DNA of 64,000 nt from assembly GCA_964534995.1 (NCBI GenBank), contig CAZHSC010000002.1, forward strand, positions 33,267 to 97,266, in the 5' to 3' direction. Source of the DNA: JAJTFW01 sp964534995 (GTDB lineage Bacteria > Bacteroidota > Bacteroidia > AKYH767-A > OLB10). A program made the position numbers and the translations under genes. This document shows positions 1 through 9,047 of the stretch, in pieces. Below the pieces are notes generated by a model. It did not search any database, was not told the origin of the DNA, and saw nothing but the letters and a program-made list of their open reading frames with translations. The number at the start of each line of letters is the position of its first letter. Position 1 is the stretch's first letter.

Positions 1-1606
1 TATTACATTCAATAAAGGGTGCAAAGCCCCTTCGGTTTTGAAAAAGAATCGTTTGTTCACCACCAGCCAGCACAAAGCCCATTTCATCGATGAGCGCCTT
101 TGAAAAATGACCTTTTACCTGCTTTCTTTTTCTGGCATCCCTCATATCCACCATGCTCACTTCCGGCATTTCAAGTTCTGCATGCCTTCTGTCGAGGGTT
201 ACCAGTGCGTACTTTCCGGAAAGGGCGTTAAAATAAGATTCCAGACTGGGTGTTGCGGTTCCCAGTACAATTTTAGCATCCTGTAGTCCTGCCATCACCA
301 CTGCCACATCCCTGGCATTATAACGGGGCGCGGGATCCACTTGTTTATAGGAATGGTCATGCTCTTCGTCAACAATCACAAGGCCCAGTTTTGCGAAAGG
401 CAGAAAGACTGCCGAACGGGCGCCAATCACTAATTTGCCCTGTGAGGATTCGAGTTGGTTATCTTCCAGAATTTTATTCCATACTTCCACCCGCTCCTGT
501 TCATTAAACCGGGAATGATACACCAGCAATCTGTCACCAAAATGTTTCTGAAGGCGACCAATCAACTGGGTGGTCAAAGCAATCTCCGGCAGCAGGTAAA
601 GCACCTGTTTACCGGCAGCAAGTTGCTCCATAATGAGGTGGATGTACAATTCAGTTTTACCTGAGGAAGTAACGCCGTGTAGCAGAGACACCTTCCCTTC
701 GGCATCAGCATGCTTTAACTCCTTGAGCGCCTGCACCTGGAAGGTATTCAACTCAAATGGAGCAGATAATGGTCCTGTATACAATCCCACCCTGTCCTCT
801 CTTTTTGAACTGATAACAAGTACACCCTTTTTTACGAGCGATTGCAAGGCAGCAGAAGAATTACCCGCCTTTTTCAGCAGCAGGCTTTTATACACATTTT
901 TTTGCCCGGTATCCTTTGTGATTTGCAAAAAGGCCAGTAGCATATCCAGTTGCCTGGGCGCCTTTTTTTCGAGTGCGTTCATCAACCCGGCCAGGCTTTC
1001 CTCAGTATAGACCTCTTCATTTATCGAAACCAGGTCTACCATTTTCGCCTTGTAACGTTCCCCCACTTCCTCCCTGACAATGACCGCTTTTTTATTAATC
1101 ATACTCCGTACCAGGGGCATCACAAACTTTAAAGAAAGTATCTTACCGATTTCAACCAGCGACAATTCCGGCTGCAGTTCCAGTGCTTCATACACCATAT
1201 ATTCCTTATCGGTAAGGACAGAAGCATCGCCGTCAAAATCCTCATTTTTAACAATCACGGATTCACTTTGCAGACGCAAGGCGGAAGGCAAAGCGGCCGC
1301 CATGATATCTCCGGGAGTACAGAGGTAATAATCTGCAATCCATTTCCATAATTTCATTTGAAAACCGGTAATCACAGGGCGCTCGTCCAGCACATCCAGC
1401 AATGCCTTTACCTCATAGCCCGGTGGCGCGTTTCTGTGCCTATTGACCACCAGGGCCGAATAAACCTTTTGTCTGCCAAACTGAACAACCACACGGATTC
1501 CTGGTATTATTTTGTCCACCATCGCTTCCGGTACCGCATAGGTAAATGTTTCCGGCAGAGGCAGCGGGAGAACAACTTCCACAAAAAAGCCGGATTTAAC
1601 TTCCAT
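1..1606 (-). CDS. priA: PriA primosomal protein N' (replication restart helicase), 3' part cut by window edge
   Basis: Reading frame is open from the ATG at 1606 to the window edge, about 535 residues, with no stop, so the C-terminal third lies outside. PriA is a superfamily 2 3'-5' DNA helicase that reloads the replisome at stalled forks. Visible: an N-terminal DNA-binding part (residues 1 to about 110), Walker A GVTSSGKT at 311-318, the DEEH Walker B box at 413-416, a GTATPS motif soon after, and FQNRRGF just before the edge, which normally precedes the zinc-binding cysteines. The gene begins 5 bases after the stop of corA and is probably cotranscribed with it. Start choice: the ATG gives the usual PriA beginning and abuts the corA stop. 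Identification is firm; completeness cannot be judged. Confidence 0.95.
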   Translation of the reverse strand, partial: MEVKSGFFVEVVLPLPLPETFTYAVPEAMVDKIIPGIRVVVQFGRQKVYSALVVNRHRNAPPGYEVKALLDVLDERPVITGFQMKLWKWIADYYLCTPGDIMAAALPSALRLQSESVIVKNEDFDGDASVLTDKEYMVYEALELQPELSLVEIGKILSLKFVMPLVRSMINKKAVIVREEVGERYKAKMVDLVSINEEVYTEESLAGLMNALEKKAPRQLDMLLAFLQITKDTGQKNVYKSLLLKKAGNSSAALQSLVKKGVLVISSKREDRVGLYTGPLSAPFELNTFQVQALKELKHADAEGKVSLLHGVTSSGKTELYIHLIMEQLAAGKQVLYLLPEIALTTQLIGRLQKHFGDRLLVYHSRFNEQERVEVWNKILEDNQLESSQGKLVIGARSAVFLPFAKLGLVIVDEEHDHSYKQVDPAPRYNARDVAVVMAGLQDAKIVLGTATPSLESYFNALSGKYALVTLDRRHAELEMPEVSMVDMRDARKRKQVKGHFSKALIDEMGFVLAGGEQTILFQNRRGFAPFIECN

Positions 1607-1611
1607 CCTGA

Positions 1612-2751
1612 TCAACTTTTACCCAACCAACCTTTACGCCAGAAAAAAAACAACTGCACCAATACCAGCAATAACATAAACGACATCACACCGATATAGC
1701 CATAGGGATGATACAATTCCGGCATATTCCACCTTAACTGTTCTCCGCTTACCGGGTCGGTATAGCCGAAATTCATACCGTACACCCCCACGATAAATGT
1801 CAGTGGAATGAATATGGTAGAAATAATTGTCAACACTTTCATTACCTGGTTGAGGCGGTTATTTACACTCGAAAGATAAATATCCATCAGGGATGCGGTA
1901 ATTTCCTTATAACTTTCCACGAGGTCCATCACCTGGATGGTATGGTCATAGGTATCCCGGAAAAACAACTTCGTTTGATCGCCAATAAATTCGGAGGAAG
2001 TACGCAAGAGATCATTGACCTTATCCCTCTCGGCAAAAACCGTTCTTCTTAACACGATAAGTTCGCGTTTAATCACCTGAATTTTATGGAGTGAACTACG
2101 TGAAGGACTTACAAACAATTCGTCTTCGAGTTCATCCAGCCTTTCTCCAAAATGCTCCAGTAAAGGAAAGTAGGTGTCAACAATGGCATCCAGCAAGGCG
2201 TAGGTAAGGTAATCTGCCGTTGATGAACGGATATGGCCTTTGCCGGTCCGGATCCTGCTGCGGACAGTTTCAAAATGTTCATCATAATTTTCCTGTATGG
2301 TAATTACAATTTTGTCAATAAGGAAGAGTGCCAGTTGGTCATTACGCAGGCTGGAGCCCTCATTCATCTTCAGAAGGCGGGATACAACAAACAAATGGTC
2401 ATCATATTCCTCCAACTTGGGACGCTGGTACGTATTGATGACGTCTTCCATTTCCAGCCGGTGTATCCCGAATTCATGGCAAAAATTTTCAAGGAGCGCC
2501 CTGTTACCAAAACCACGCAATTCCACCCAATGGATTAATCCCGGACTGGCCTTAATCCTGTCTTTAATAACATCCAGAGAATCTGCAGGAACTTCCTGCA
2601 ACACCTCGGTGTTAAAAGAAGTAATATACAATCTGGGACTCACGGCATCCTCCGAAATAGAAATCATGCCCGGAGCAGCACCCGGTTGCGTGCGCTTATG
2701 CTTCCACATCCTGAGTTTTCCGGGAACGTTTTGAAGAGCGGCCCTTTTCAT
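1612..2751 (-). CDS. corA: CorA family magnesium/cobalt transporter
   Basis: Inner-membrane Mg2+/Co2+ channel of the CorA family (pentameric in characterised members). From the ATG at 2751 the protein is 379 residues. It has a soluble N-terminal domain, a long helical stalk, and two C-terminal membrane segments. The signature YGMNF lies at 324-328, directly after the first membrane helix (FIPLTFIVG), and a basic tail (RKGWLGK) ends the protein. An upstream in-frame ATG at 2841 would add 30 residues of non-homologous sequence. I reject it because a TAATTTTG promoter box lies at 2758-2765, between the two ATGs. priA follows 5 bases downstream, so the two genes probably form an operon. Confidence 0.93.
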   Translation of the reverse strand: MKRAALQNVPGKLRMWKHKRTQPGAAPGMISISEDAVSPRLYITSFNTEVLQEVPADSLDVIKDRIKASPGLIHWVELRGFGNRALLENFCHEFGIHRLEMEDVINTYQRPKLEEYDDHLFVVSRLLKMNEGSSLRNDQLALFLIDKIVITIQENYDEHFETVRSRIRTGKGHIRSSTADYLTYALLDAIVDTYFPLLEHFGERLDELEDELFVSPSRSSLHKIQVIKRELIVLRRTVFAERDKVNDLLRTSSEFIGDQTKLFFRDTYDHTIQVMDLVESYKEITASLMDIYLSSVNNRLNQVMKVLTIISTIFIPLTFIVGVYGMNFGYTDPVSGEQLRWNMPELYHPYGYIGVMSFMLLLVLVQLFFFWRKGWLGKS

Positions 2752-2757
2752 TAAAGG

Positions 2758-2765
2758 CAAAATTA
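2758..2765 (-). promoter_or_regulatory. -7 promoter box TAATTTTG before corA
   Basis: Matches the Bacteroidota -7 consensus TAnnTTTG exactly. It ends six bases before the ATG at 2751, predicting an almost leaderless mRNA. It supports 2751 rather than 2841 as the corA start. No -33 TTG at standard spacing is evident. Confidence 0.6.
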
Positions 2766-2880
2766 GTCTGAATACTGTATGATCAGAAAAAGCGAGCCAT
2801 CTATTACAAGAAAGAAATAAAAATGCGGGTTTCCTGACCATTAAATCGGTAATATTGAGGCTTCGGGAAGCCCCCTTTAA

Positions 2881-2888
2881 TAATTTTG
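2881..2888 (+). promoter_or_regulatory. -7 promoter box TAATTTTG upstream of methyltransferase/ZIP pair
   Basis: Exact TAnnTTTG match, with a TTG at 2855-2857 about 23 bases upstream. It lies 160 bases before the methyltransferase ATG, so the transcript would carry a leader of roughly 150 bases. The region 2752-3049 holds nothing else I recognise. Confidence 0.4.
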
Positions 2889-3049
2889 CATTAAACTGAG
2901 ATTAAAGCGATTGACACGAAAACAATGTACCTGCCCTTGCAAAAGATCCTGATAACAATAACAGTTAAAAAATCATCCGGGACCCTCCTGATTCAAAATG
3001 ATTTAATTATAAAGCCATTTACCCATTATTCAATCCCTGTATCAGCCAT

Positions 3050-3787
3050 ATGTCAATAAAAACAACCTGGTTTGAAGAATGGTTTGATTCGCCCTATTAC
3101 CATTTACTTTACAAGGACAGGGATATCCATGAAGCCAGTCGTTTTTTAGATATGCTTTTACAAAGAGTACATATACCGGCAGGTAGCCGTGTGTCGGATC
3201 TTGCCTGTGGAAAAGGCAGGCACTCCACTTATCTCTTTCAGCAGGGTTATGATGTTACGGGTATTGATTTAAGCGCAGAAAACATCCATTACTGCCTACA
3301 ATTTGAAAATAAATCACTGAGATTCTACCAGCATGATATGCGCCATATTTTCAGGGTGAATTATTTTGATGCCGTTTTCAATTTATTTACCAGCTTCGGT
3401 TATTTTGATAGTGACCATGAAAATGAAAAAGTAGTCAGGGCTGCTGCTTCGAGTCTTACCAAAGGCGGCTACTTCATACTTGATTTTCTAAATATTCACT
3501 TCGCGTTAAAAGAGCTTGTGCCCTATGAAAAGAAAATCATAGATGGTATTTGCTTTGAAATAAGCAAAAAAGTTGAAAATGGAAAACTAATTAAAAATAT
3601 TGCCATACATGCTCCTGAAGGATTATTAAACTTCAGGGAAGAAGTACGTATTCTGTACGCTGAAGATTTTCACAGGTTTTTTGCACATTCCGGACTAACG
3701 GTTCTTGAAACCTACGGTAATTACAAGCTATCAGCTTTCCATCCGGAATCATCACAACGGCTTATATTTGTAACCAGGAAACTCTGA
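3050..3787 (+). CDS. class I SAM-dependent methyltransferase
   Basis: A 245-residue cytosolic protein with the class I methyltransferase fold. Motif I is DLACGKGRHS at 50-59 (glycine-rich S-adenosylmethionine loop). The next acidic strand is GIDLS at 71-75, and a motif IV-like stretch is FDAVFNLFTSFGYF. The C-terminal half resembles the small-molecule methyltransferase group (Methyltransf_25/11). The substrate cannot be inferred. It is followed after 4 bases by the ZIP metal transporter gene, so the two are very likely cotranscribed, but I see no biochemical reason linking them. The ATG at 3050 gives a normal N-terminus for the family (W-F-x-x-W-F-x-S-P-Y-Y before the fold). Confidence 0.88.
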   Translation: MSIKTTWFEEWFDSPYYHLLYKDRDIHEASRFLDMLLQRVHIPAGSRVSDLACGKGRHSTYLFQQGYDVTGIDLSAENIHYCLQFENKSLRFYQHDMRHIFRVNYFDAVFNLFTSFGYFDSDHENEKVVRAAASSLTKGGYFILDFLNIHFALKELVPYEKKIIDGICFEISKKVENGKLIKNIAIHAPEGLLNFREEVRILYAEDFHRFFAHSGLTVLETYGNYKLSAFHPESSQRLIFVTRKL

Positions 3788-3791
3788 TCAT

Positions 3792-4523
3792 ATGCCTTCC
3801 ATCGACCTGATTCTTCTTTTTGGTACTGTCATTTTAAGTGGCGGCATTTTCTTTTTTATCGGGAAGACTTCGCACCGCTTTTTAAAACTGCTTTTATCAT
3901 TTTCGGGTGCCTTCCTGTTTGCCATCAGTGTATTGCATCTTATGCCGGAAGTATACAGCAACAGTGGCGCCTCTATTGGTGTGTGGATCATGGTAGGATT
4001 TTTAATCCAGATCCTGCTTGAACTTTTTTCGGAGGGTATTGAGCACGGACACATACATATTCATAAAAGAGCTAAAAATTCTTTTCCTGCCACCATGATG
4101 ATCAGTCTTTCACTGCACAGTTTTTTAGAAGGGATACCTCTTAGCTTTGTGATCAGTGAAGACCATAATCACAGTCACTCCCACTCCCTGTTATATGGAA
4201 TTATCATGCACCATATACCGGTTGCTTTCGCGCTCATGAGTATGTTAACCTCATCCGGAATAAGCAAAAAAGCATCCTTCCTGTTTCTTATCCTTTTTGC
4301 TGCCATGGCTCCAATGGGAGCCTTTACCGGCATTTTTTTACATGATAGTTCAATAAGCGAAATAGCTGCTACCTATGATAAAATCATGGCCATTGTTATT
4401 GGAATATTTCTTCATATAAGCACTACCATTTTGTTTGAGTCGGGCGCGGACCACCGCTTTAATATATACAAGCTGATTGCCATTGTAACAGGAGGGATCA
4501 TCGGATTCCTCAGTTTCCTCTGA
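3792..4523 (+). CDS. ZIP family divalent metal transporter
   Basis: A 243-residue inner-membrane protein with about eight hydrophobic segments. ZIP proteins move zinc, iron or manganese into the cytoplasm. Two conserved metal-site helices are present: HSFLEG at 109-114 (His109, Glu113) and HHIP at 140-143. Histidine-rich loops flank them, HGHIHIH around 85-91 and HNHSHSH around 125-131, typical of metal-sensing loops in ZIP carriers. The gene starts 4 bases after the methyltransferase stop. Metal specificity cannot be read from sequence; zinc is the commonest in the family. The 168 bases downstream hold no gene and no convincing terminator. Confidence 0.9.
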   Translation: MPSIDLILLFGTVILSGGIFFFIGKTSHRFLKLLLSFSGAFLFAISVLHLMPEVYSNSGASIGVWIMVGFLIQILLELFSEGIEHGHIHIHKRAKNSFPATMMISLSLHSFLEGIPLSFVISEDHNHSHSHSLLYGIIMHHIPVAFALMSMLTSSGISKKASFLFLILFAAMAPMGAFTGIFLHDSSISEIAATYDKIMAIVIGIFLHISTTILFESGADHRFNIYKLIAIVTGGIIGFLSFL

Positions 4524-4691
4524 AGGAAAGCGTCTTCTCGTTAATCTACTGGCTTTCAGTTTTATACTGTATGAATTATTCTCATTTCAAAAAATCCGTT
4601 TACCGGAAAAGGCCCTTACAATTATACAAAGCGACAAATTCGAACATAATTACTATTTTAGACAAATCTGCGAAACCAAACCTTATTTAAC

Positions 4692-6533
4692 ATGAAAAAA
4701 ATTATACACCTATTCATCTGTGTCACGGCTTCAATAAGCATGCAGGCACAAACATCAGGAGGACCTGATTTATATGGAAATATCTGGAAAGACAGCAACG
4801 ACCCCAACGGTCCGGTATTCAATTGGATTGACGTCACCAATTCGGCCAATTCGGTAGAGGTATCAGGCCTTTCAGATGACAACACGGTAGGCCCCTTCTT
4901 TTTACCTGCGCCCTTTCAGTATTATTGGTATACGGTTGACCGCTTCTGGATCGGCTCCAATGGTTATATCATTTTCCAAAACGCGTCATTTGCGCATCCC
5001 TTCCCAATAATTCCAACACCGGATCCCACAAAAAATAATTTTCTGGCGCCTATGATGACCGATCTGAATTTAGATAAAACAGGAACGGCCACCGGCAATC
5101 CGGCCAGTTGTTATTATTGGACCAGCACCAACCAGGATTCGGTGATTGTTGCCTGGGACAGTGTTCCCTTCTGGACTTCGGGTAATCCGAGTTATTCCGG
5201 AGAAAATACTTTCCAGATTATTTTAAGTTATGCGGACAGTACCATTACCTTTCAATACCTCACCCAACTCGGTTCCAGTGTATCCACCACTTCTTTTTGT
5301 ACCGTTGGAATTGAAAACGTTTCAGGAAATGACGGACTGATGTGGAACCAGAATCTTTATCCTCCTACTCAATACGCTATTAAATTCTACCCGCCCGCAT
5401 CCACTACACAGCAGATCAATGATGTGGGTACTTCCTACGCAGGAAATTCAGAATCAGCGGCATTATTTCTATCTAAAAACCTGACAGGCTCCTATTATCT
5501 GAACTCCGAAGTTGTCAATACCGGCAATACGGTTGCTGTGCCCTTTAATGTGAGCGGTGTGGTACGCGCTTCACCAAGCAATGCCCTACAGGTTACCAAT
5601 ACTGTACTTACCGATACCTTACAACCCGGACAAACGCAGGCCTTAAATATGCCAAATCCCTTCATACCGGTAAGCGCGGGCACCTTCCGTTTTATCAATA
5701 CCACCACCTTACCCGGAGATGCAGCCGCCAGCAATAACATTAAAACGCAGGAATTACAAGTGGTGGATACCACTTTAAACGAAATCGTTCTTTCGTATGA
5801 CAACGGTGTTGCTGCAGCCACCGGTATTTCATGGAACGGAGGTGACGGTGGATGTATGAATTATTTCATTCCGCCATTTTACCCTTGTGATATCAGTAAG
5901 GTAGCCGCCTACATTGTAACAGATCCAAACGGCTTTGGTTATACCATGAAAGTATTAGATGACGATGGTCCCAACGGCACGCCGGGTTCACTCCTGGATT
6001 CGCTTTTTATCGCGCCCGGAACTTTCACAGCTGGAACTTATGTTACTTCGGTACTCAATCAGTTGATTCGTATTGACAGTGGCGGTTTCTATGTATTATG
6101 GGGTATGGGTGGCGATGGTGTCGCGTTGGGTCAGGACCAGGTAGCCCCCTTCAGCAACCGCACATTTGAAGTATTAGGCGGTGTACCTTCTGAATACCGA
6201 TACAGGGATATTGAAGATTTAATGATCCGTGCAGTTATCACACGCGTAGGAGCTGGCATAGATGAGGAACTGACTTCAGAAGGTATCGGACAATTTTACC
6301 CCAATCCGGCAACAGATGTGGCAAGTATCAATATTGACGCAAGTATCATTCGCGCAGATCAGTTGCTTGTACAACTCTTTGATATTACCGGAAAGTTGGT
6401 GAGAAGCGAACGTGCAGGCATCACGAATGGCCGGATGGATATTTCCGTTCATAAACTTGAAGGCGGAATATACACTGCCCGGTTCATTGCGAACAACAAA
6501 GAATACAGCAGAAAACTGAATGTAATCCGATAA
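4692..6533 (+). CDS. T9SS type A sorting-domain secreted protein
   Basis: A 613-residue secreted protein. It has a Lys-Lys signal peptide of about 19 residues ending in MQAQ. A long beta-rich, Asn/Thr/Gly-rich body follows, with no catalytic motif that I recognise. From about residue 533 it has a C-terminal type IX sorting domain (FYPNPATD, then FDITGKLV, GIYTARF, KLNV). T9SS carries such proteins across the outer membrane and cleaves or anchors them at the surface. Residues 270-345 look like a CARDB/immunoglobulin-like domain (VVNTGNTVAVPFNVSG). Function of the body is unknown; adhesin or matrix protein is possible. A strong terminator follows at 6550. Confidence 0.85.
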   Translation: MKKIIHLFICVTASISMQAQTSGGPDLYGNIWKDSNDPNGPVFNWIDVTNSANSVEVSGLSDDNTVGPFFLPAPFQYYWYTVDRFWIGSNGYIIFQNASFAHPFPIIPTPDPTKNNFLAPMMTDLNLDKTGTATGNPASCYYWTSTNQDSVIVAWDSVPFWTSGNPSYSGENTFQIILSYADSTITFQYLTQLGSSVSTTSFCTVGIENVSGNDGLMWNQNLYPPTQYAIKFYPPASTTQQINDVGTSYAGNSESAALFLSKNLTGSYYLNSEVVNTGNTVAVPFNVSGVVRASPSNALQVTNTVLTDTLQPGQTQALNMPNPFIPVSAGTFRFINTTTLPGDAAASNNIKTQELQVVDTTLNEIVLSYDNGVAAATGISWNGGDGGCMNYFIPPFYPCDISKVAAYIVTDPNGFGYTMKVLDDDGPNGTPGSLLDSLFIAPGTFTAGTYVTSVLNQLIRIDSGGFYVLWGMGGDGVALGQDQVAPFSNRTFEVLGGVPSEYRYRDIEDLMIRAVITRVGAGIDEELTSEGIGQFYPNPATDVASINIDASIIRADQLLVQLFDITGKLVRSERAGITNGRMDISVHKLEGGIYTARFIANNKEYSRKLNVIR

Positions 6534-6549
6534 GCCAATCAGGCTAAAG

Positions 6550-6586
6550 AGAGGCTGGCGGTATTCAACCACCAGCCTCTTTTATT
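6550..6586. terminator. rho-independent terminator between convergent genes
   Basis: Thirteen-base-pair stem with one mismatch (6550-6562 pairing with 6568-6580) and a five-base loop, followed by TTTATTAT. It ends the T9SS gene transcribed from the left. The hairpin could also act on the opposite-strand gene ending at 6670, though the T-run favours the plus strand. Confidence 0.8.
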
Positions 6587-6669
6587 ATCCCCTTTATAAC
6601 GAAGGATAACATTATTAAAGAACAGGGCCGGACCGCGCAGGTGCCCGGAAAAGTCTCCATTCTCCTCCT

Positions 6670-8496
6670 TTATTGATTCAAGGACCTGTACAGCACATCT
6701 ACCTGCAGAGATGAAATGGATTTAAGTTCCTTTTCTGAGGTAAGGCTGCCGTAAACAGATCTGAATATCAACTTACATTCAAAATTCTCATTCCCCGCTT
6801 TCAACATCATTTTTTCAGCTGGTACATTAAAAATTTCAAGAGCGTAATCATTCGCTATACTTCTGATCATTTCCCTCAAGGGTATCCTTAGTTCGCTGCC
6901 ATCTTTGTTCTTAAGCATCAGTGCATTATCCTCTTCTATAAAATCCATCAACACAAAAGCACTTGTATCAAATGCCACCTTCCGTTCACTGTTATCCCCT
7001 TTGCCATAGAAATCAAACTTGAAAAGTACATCATAACCCTTAATATCCAGGGCGGTACCGTACACCTCATTGGCGAACTGGAAATTCCCTGTATCCCCTG
7101 GTGACTGAAAGCGGACATCCACATACTCCAGGTTAAGATGTTCCATCAATTTCATAACTACCATATAACGGCCTTGTTTTTCACTGATTGAATCCAGGTC
7201 TATATCCACATATGGCTGTAAACTTCCCACTCCATGTACAGAGATCAGATAGTCAACCAATGCACTCATCTTCATTTGTTCGACGGTAGTGACCATTTTG
7301 TTATCCTTAACCGCTACCATTTTTTCGTTTCGGATCATATCATTGTCAAGCAGCAATGCATGCAGGCGATGCCACTGATCGGACTTACTGACTGTAAAAG
7401 CATTCCAGGGGCTATAACCAGAGAAAAGAGCCGCAAAGAAAAGAGACATGGGAATTACTTTAATATTCTTTATTCTGCTCAGCAGAAAATACACCGTATT
7501 CCCCAACAACCAAATTGCGAGAACTATTATGAAATAGCGGTTTTCTGTAATGCCGTACTCCCTGACACGAATATAAATTGAAAAAAAGAACAGTAAAATC
7601 AAAGGAAACAAAGCGATAAAGAAACCTTTCGTATATACTTTTATCCATGTAAATTTACTGTCATTCCTCAGTGGCCATATCAATAAAAGCGCAAGAATAC
7701 CGGCAGTAGAGAACCCAATAATCAGATAGGACACCCAGCCCCTTGGCCAATCCATCGTAATCAGAATTTTAAATCCATAAATGTATAGGATCAGGAGGTA
7801 AACGGTTACAAGCGGCAGCAAAACAAACTGCGTAAATTTCCTCAGTCCGCCCGGATAATCCAGTCTTTCTTCCAGCGTATGTATATCAACGGGTACTCCC
7901 GAAAGAAAAAACCAGGTATTAAAAACCGTAGCGATAAAAATAAACAAGCGGGGGTAGGTCTTATCATGAACCGACACCTCGAAAAGATTGTCTATTGCAA
8001 GAATCGCGAGCGCAAGCCCCGCAAAGAGAACAGCCGAATACAAAACAGCAGTAAGCATCTGCAGGAAAAGGGACTTATTATATTGCCAGAAACCCTGTAC
8101 TTCAGGATTCACCAGGTAAGGCAGGAAAGATACAGCCAGGTGCACACTGAGGAATAAGAGGCAAAACCTGGCAATATCAATCTGTGTGAATGCAGCCGGT
8201 AAATACTTAAAATAAGCAGAAAAAGCTATAATAAAAAAGATATTCAGTAACCAAACGGAGCGAGTTTTGATATAATATCTTTCACAAAAAACAACCAGTC
8301 CTGTAAACAAAGGCAAGGCCAGCGAACAGGTAAGCACAAAATGCAGGCTGGTAATAAAACCTTCCTCCTTTTCATTCATGTCTACCATGTTGATGAGTAC
8401 CAGACCTGCCGCGAAAGCGCAAAGCAGCGGGAGGGGAAAACGCCTGAGTGTGTCACCGGCTTTCACACCGATTTGAGTAAGGGAGTTGAATTTCAT
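6670..8496 (-). CDS. DUF4153 multi-pass membrane protein
   Basis: A 608-residue inner-membrane protein. The first two-thirds contain about eleven to twelve hydrophobic helices. Residues from about 400 onwards form a soluble domain with no membrane segment. Conserved stretches fit the DUF4153 family: WPRGWVS near residue 250, REYGITENRY near 310, and NTWFFLSGVP near 195. The family is widespread in Bacteroidota and has no established biochemical role. The soluble tail is longer than the core family and looks like a mixed alpha/beta domain of unknown function. The gene stands alone, divergent from the S4-domain gene with 68 bases between them. Confidence 0.8.
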   Translation of the reverse strand: MKFNSLTQIGVKAGDTLRRFPLPLLCAFAAGLVLINMVDMNEKEEGFITSLHFVLTCSLALPLFTGLVVFCERYYIKTRSVWLLNIFFIIAFSAYFKYLPAAFTQIDIARFCLLFLSVHLAVSFLPYLVNPEVQGFWQYNKSLFLQMLTAVLYSAVLFAGLALAILAIDNLFEVSVHDKTYPRLFIFIATVFNTWFFLSGVPVDIHTLEERLDYPGGLRKFTQFVLLPLVTVYLLILYIYGFKILITMDWPRGWVSYLIIGFSTAGILALLLIWPLRNDSKFTWIKVYTKGFFIALFPLILLFFFSIYIRVREYGITENRYFIIVLAIWLLGNTVYFLLSRIKNIKVIPMSLFFAALFSGYSPWNAFTVSKSDQWHRLHALLLDNDMIRNEKMVAVKDNKMVTTVEQMKMSALVDYLISVHGVGSLQPYVDIDLDSISEKQGRYMVVMKLMEHLNLEYVDVRFQSPGDTGNFQFANEVYGTALDIKGYDVLFKFDFYGKGDNSERKVAFDTSAFVLMDFIEEDNALMLKNKDGSELRIPLREMIRSIANDYALEIFNVPAEKMMLKAGNENFECKLIFRSVYGSLTSEKELKSISSLQVDVLYRSLNQ

Positions 8497-8555
8497 AGGT
8501 ATCTGTTCATTTGAGAAATAAAGCCAGGAGCAGTATTGTATCTGTAAACATAACG

Positions 8556-8563
8556 TAAATTTG
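8556..8563 (+). promoter_or_regulatory. -7 box TAAATTTG with -33 TTG before S4-domain gene
   Basis: Exact TAnnTTTG, with TTG at 8536-8538 exactly 17 bases upstream, inside the 17-23 base range reported for Flavobacterium promoters. The box ends one base before the ATG at 8565, so transcription would begin at or after the annotated start. Confidence 0.65.
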
Positions 8564-8564
8564 C

Positions 8565-8960
8565 ATGGTGACAGTATCTATCCACAAAGTAAGAATTGAC
8601 AAATTTCTGTGGGCCATCAGGCTTTTTAAAACCCGCCAGCTGGCAGCCGAAGCCTGTGAAAAGGGCCGGGTGAAGATAGCTGATGTGGCTGTAAAAGCAA
8701 GCCGGCCCGTCAAGCCGGATGAGAAAATTATCATTCACCGCGGTCCCTGGTATCAACATGTAAAAGTAAATAGCATCACTGAAAGAAGAATGTCGGCTAG
8801 CCTCGTTAAAGATTATTATGACGACGTCACACCAGCGGAAGAACTGGAAAGGTTAAGACTCCACCAGGCAGCACTCGCGGCCTGGGATATCAAAAGAGGA
8901 ACCGGCAGACCTACCAAAAAGGACAGAAGGCAAATGGAAGATTTTTTAGGAGACTGGTAA
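8565..8960 (+). CDS. S4-domain RNA-binding protein, Hsp15 (HslR) family
   Basis: A 131-residue protein. The S4 RNA-binding domain begins VRIDKFLWAIRLFKTR and covers residues 9 to about 70. A basic tail follows (GTGRPTKKDRRQ). Hsp15 in E. coli recognises blocked 50S ribosomal subunits carrying nascent chains; this length and tail match the family. Start is uncertain: a promoter box ends at 8563, so the mRNA may begin at the GTG at 8568 (residue 2) and be leaderless. The first eight residues are not part of the family core. It is divergent from the DUF4153 gene. Confidence 0.88.
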   Translation: MVTVSIHKVRIDKFLWAIRLFKTRQLAAEACEKGRVKIADVAVKASRPVKPDEKIIIHRGPWYQHVKVNSITERRMSASLVKDYYDDVTPAEELERLRLHQAALAAWDIKRGTGRPTKKDRRQMEDFLGDW

Positions 8961-9047
8961 AACACGCAGCCCCCCTTTTTATACTTACCCCGGCAAATTA
9001 CTTTCAGGTTAAACAATGAATATATTAAATATCCGGTTCTCTTTTAC

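Noticed and set aside
2752..2841. Thirty-residue N-terminal extension of CorA
   Set aside because: It spans a TAATTTTG promoter box and shows no CorA-like sequence; the ATG at 2751 fits the family.
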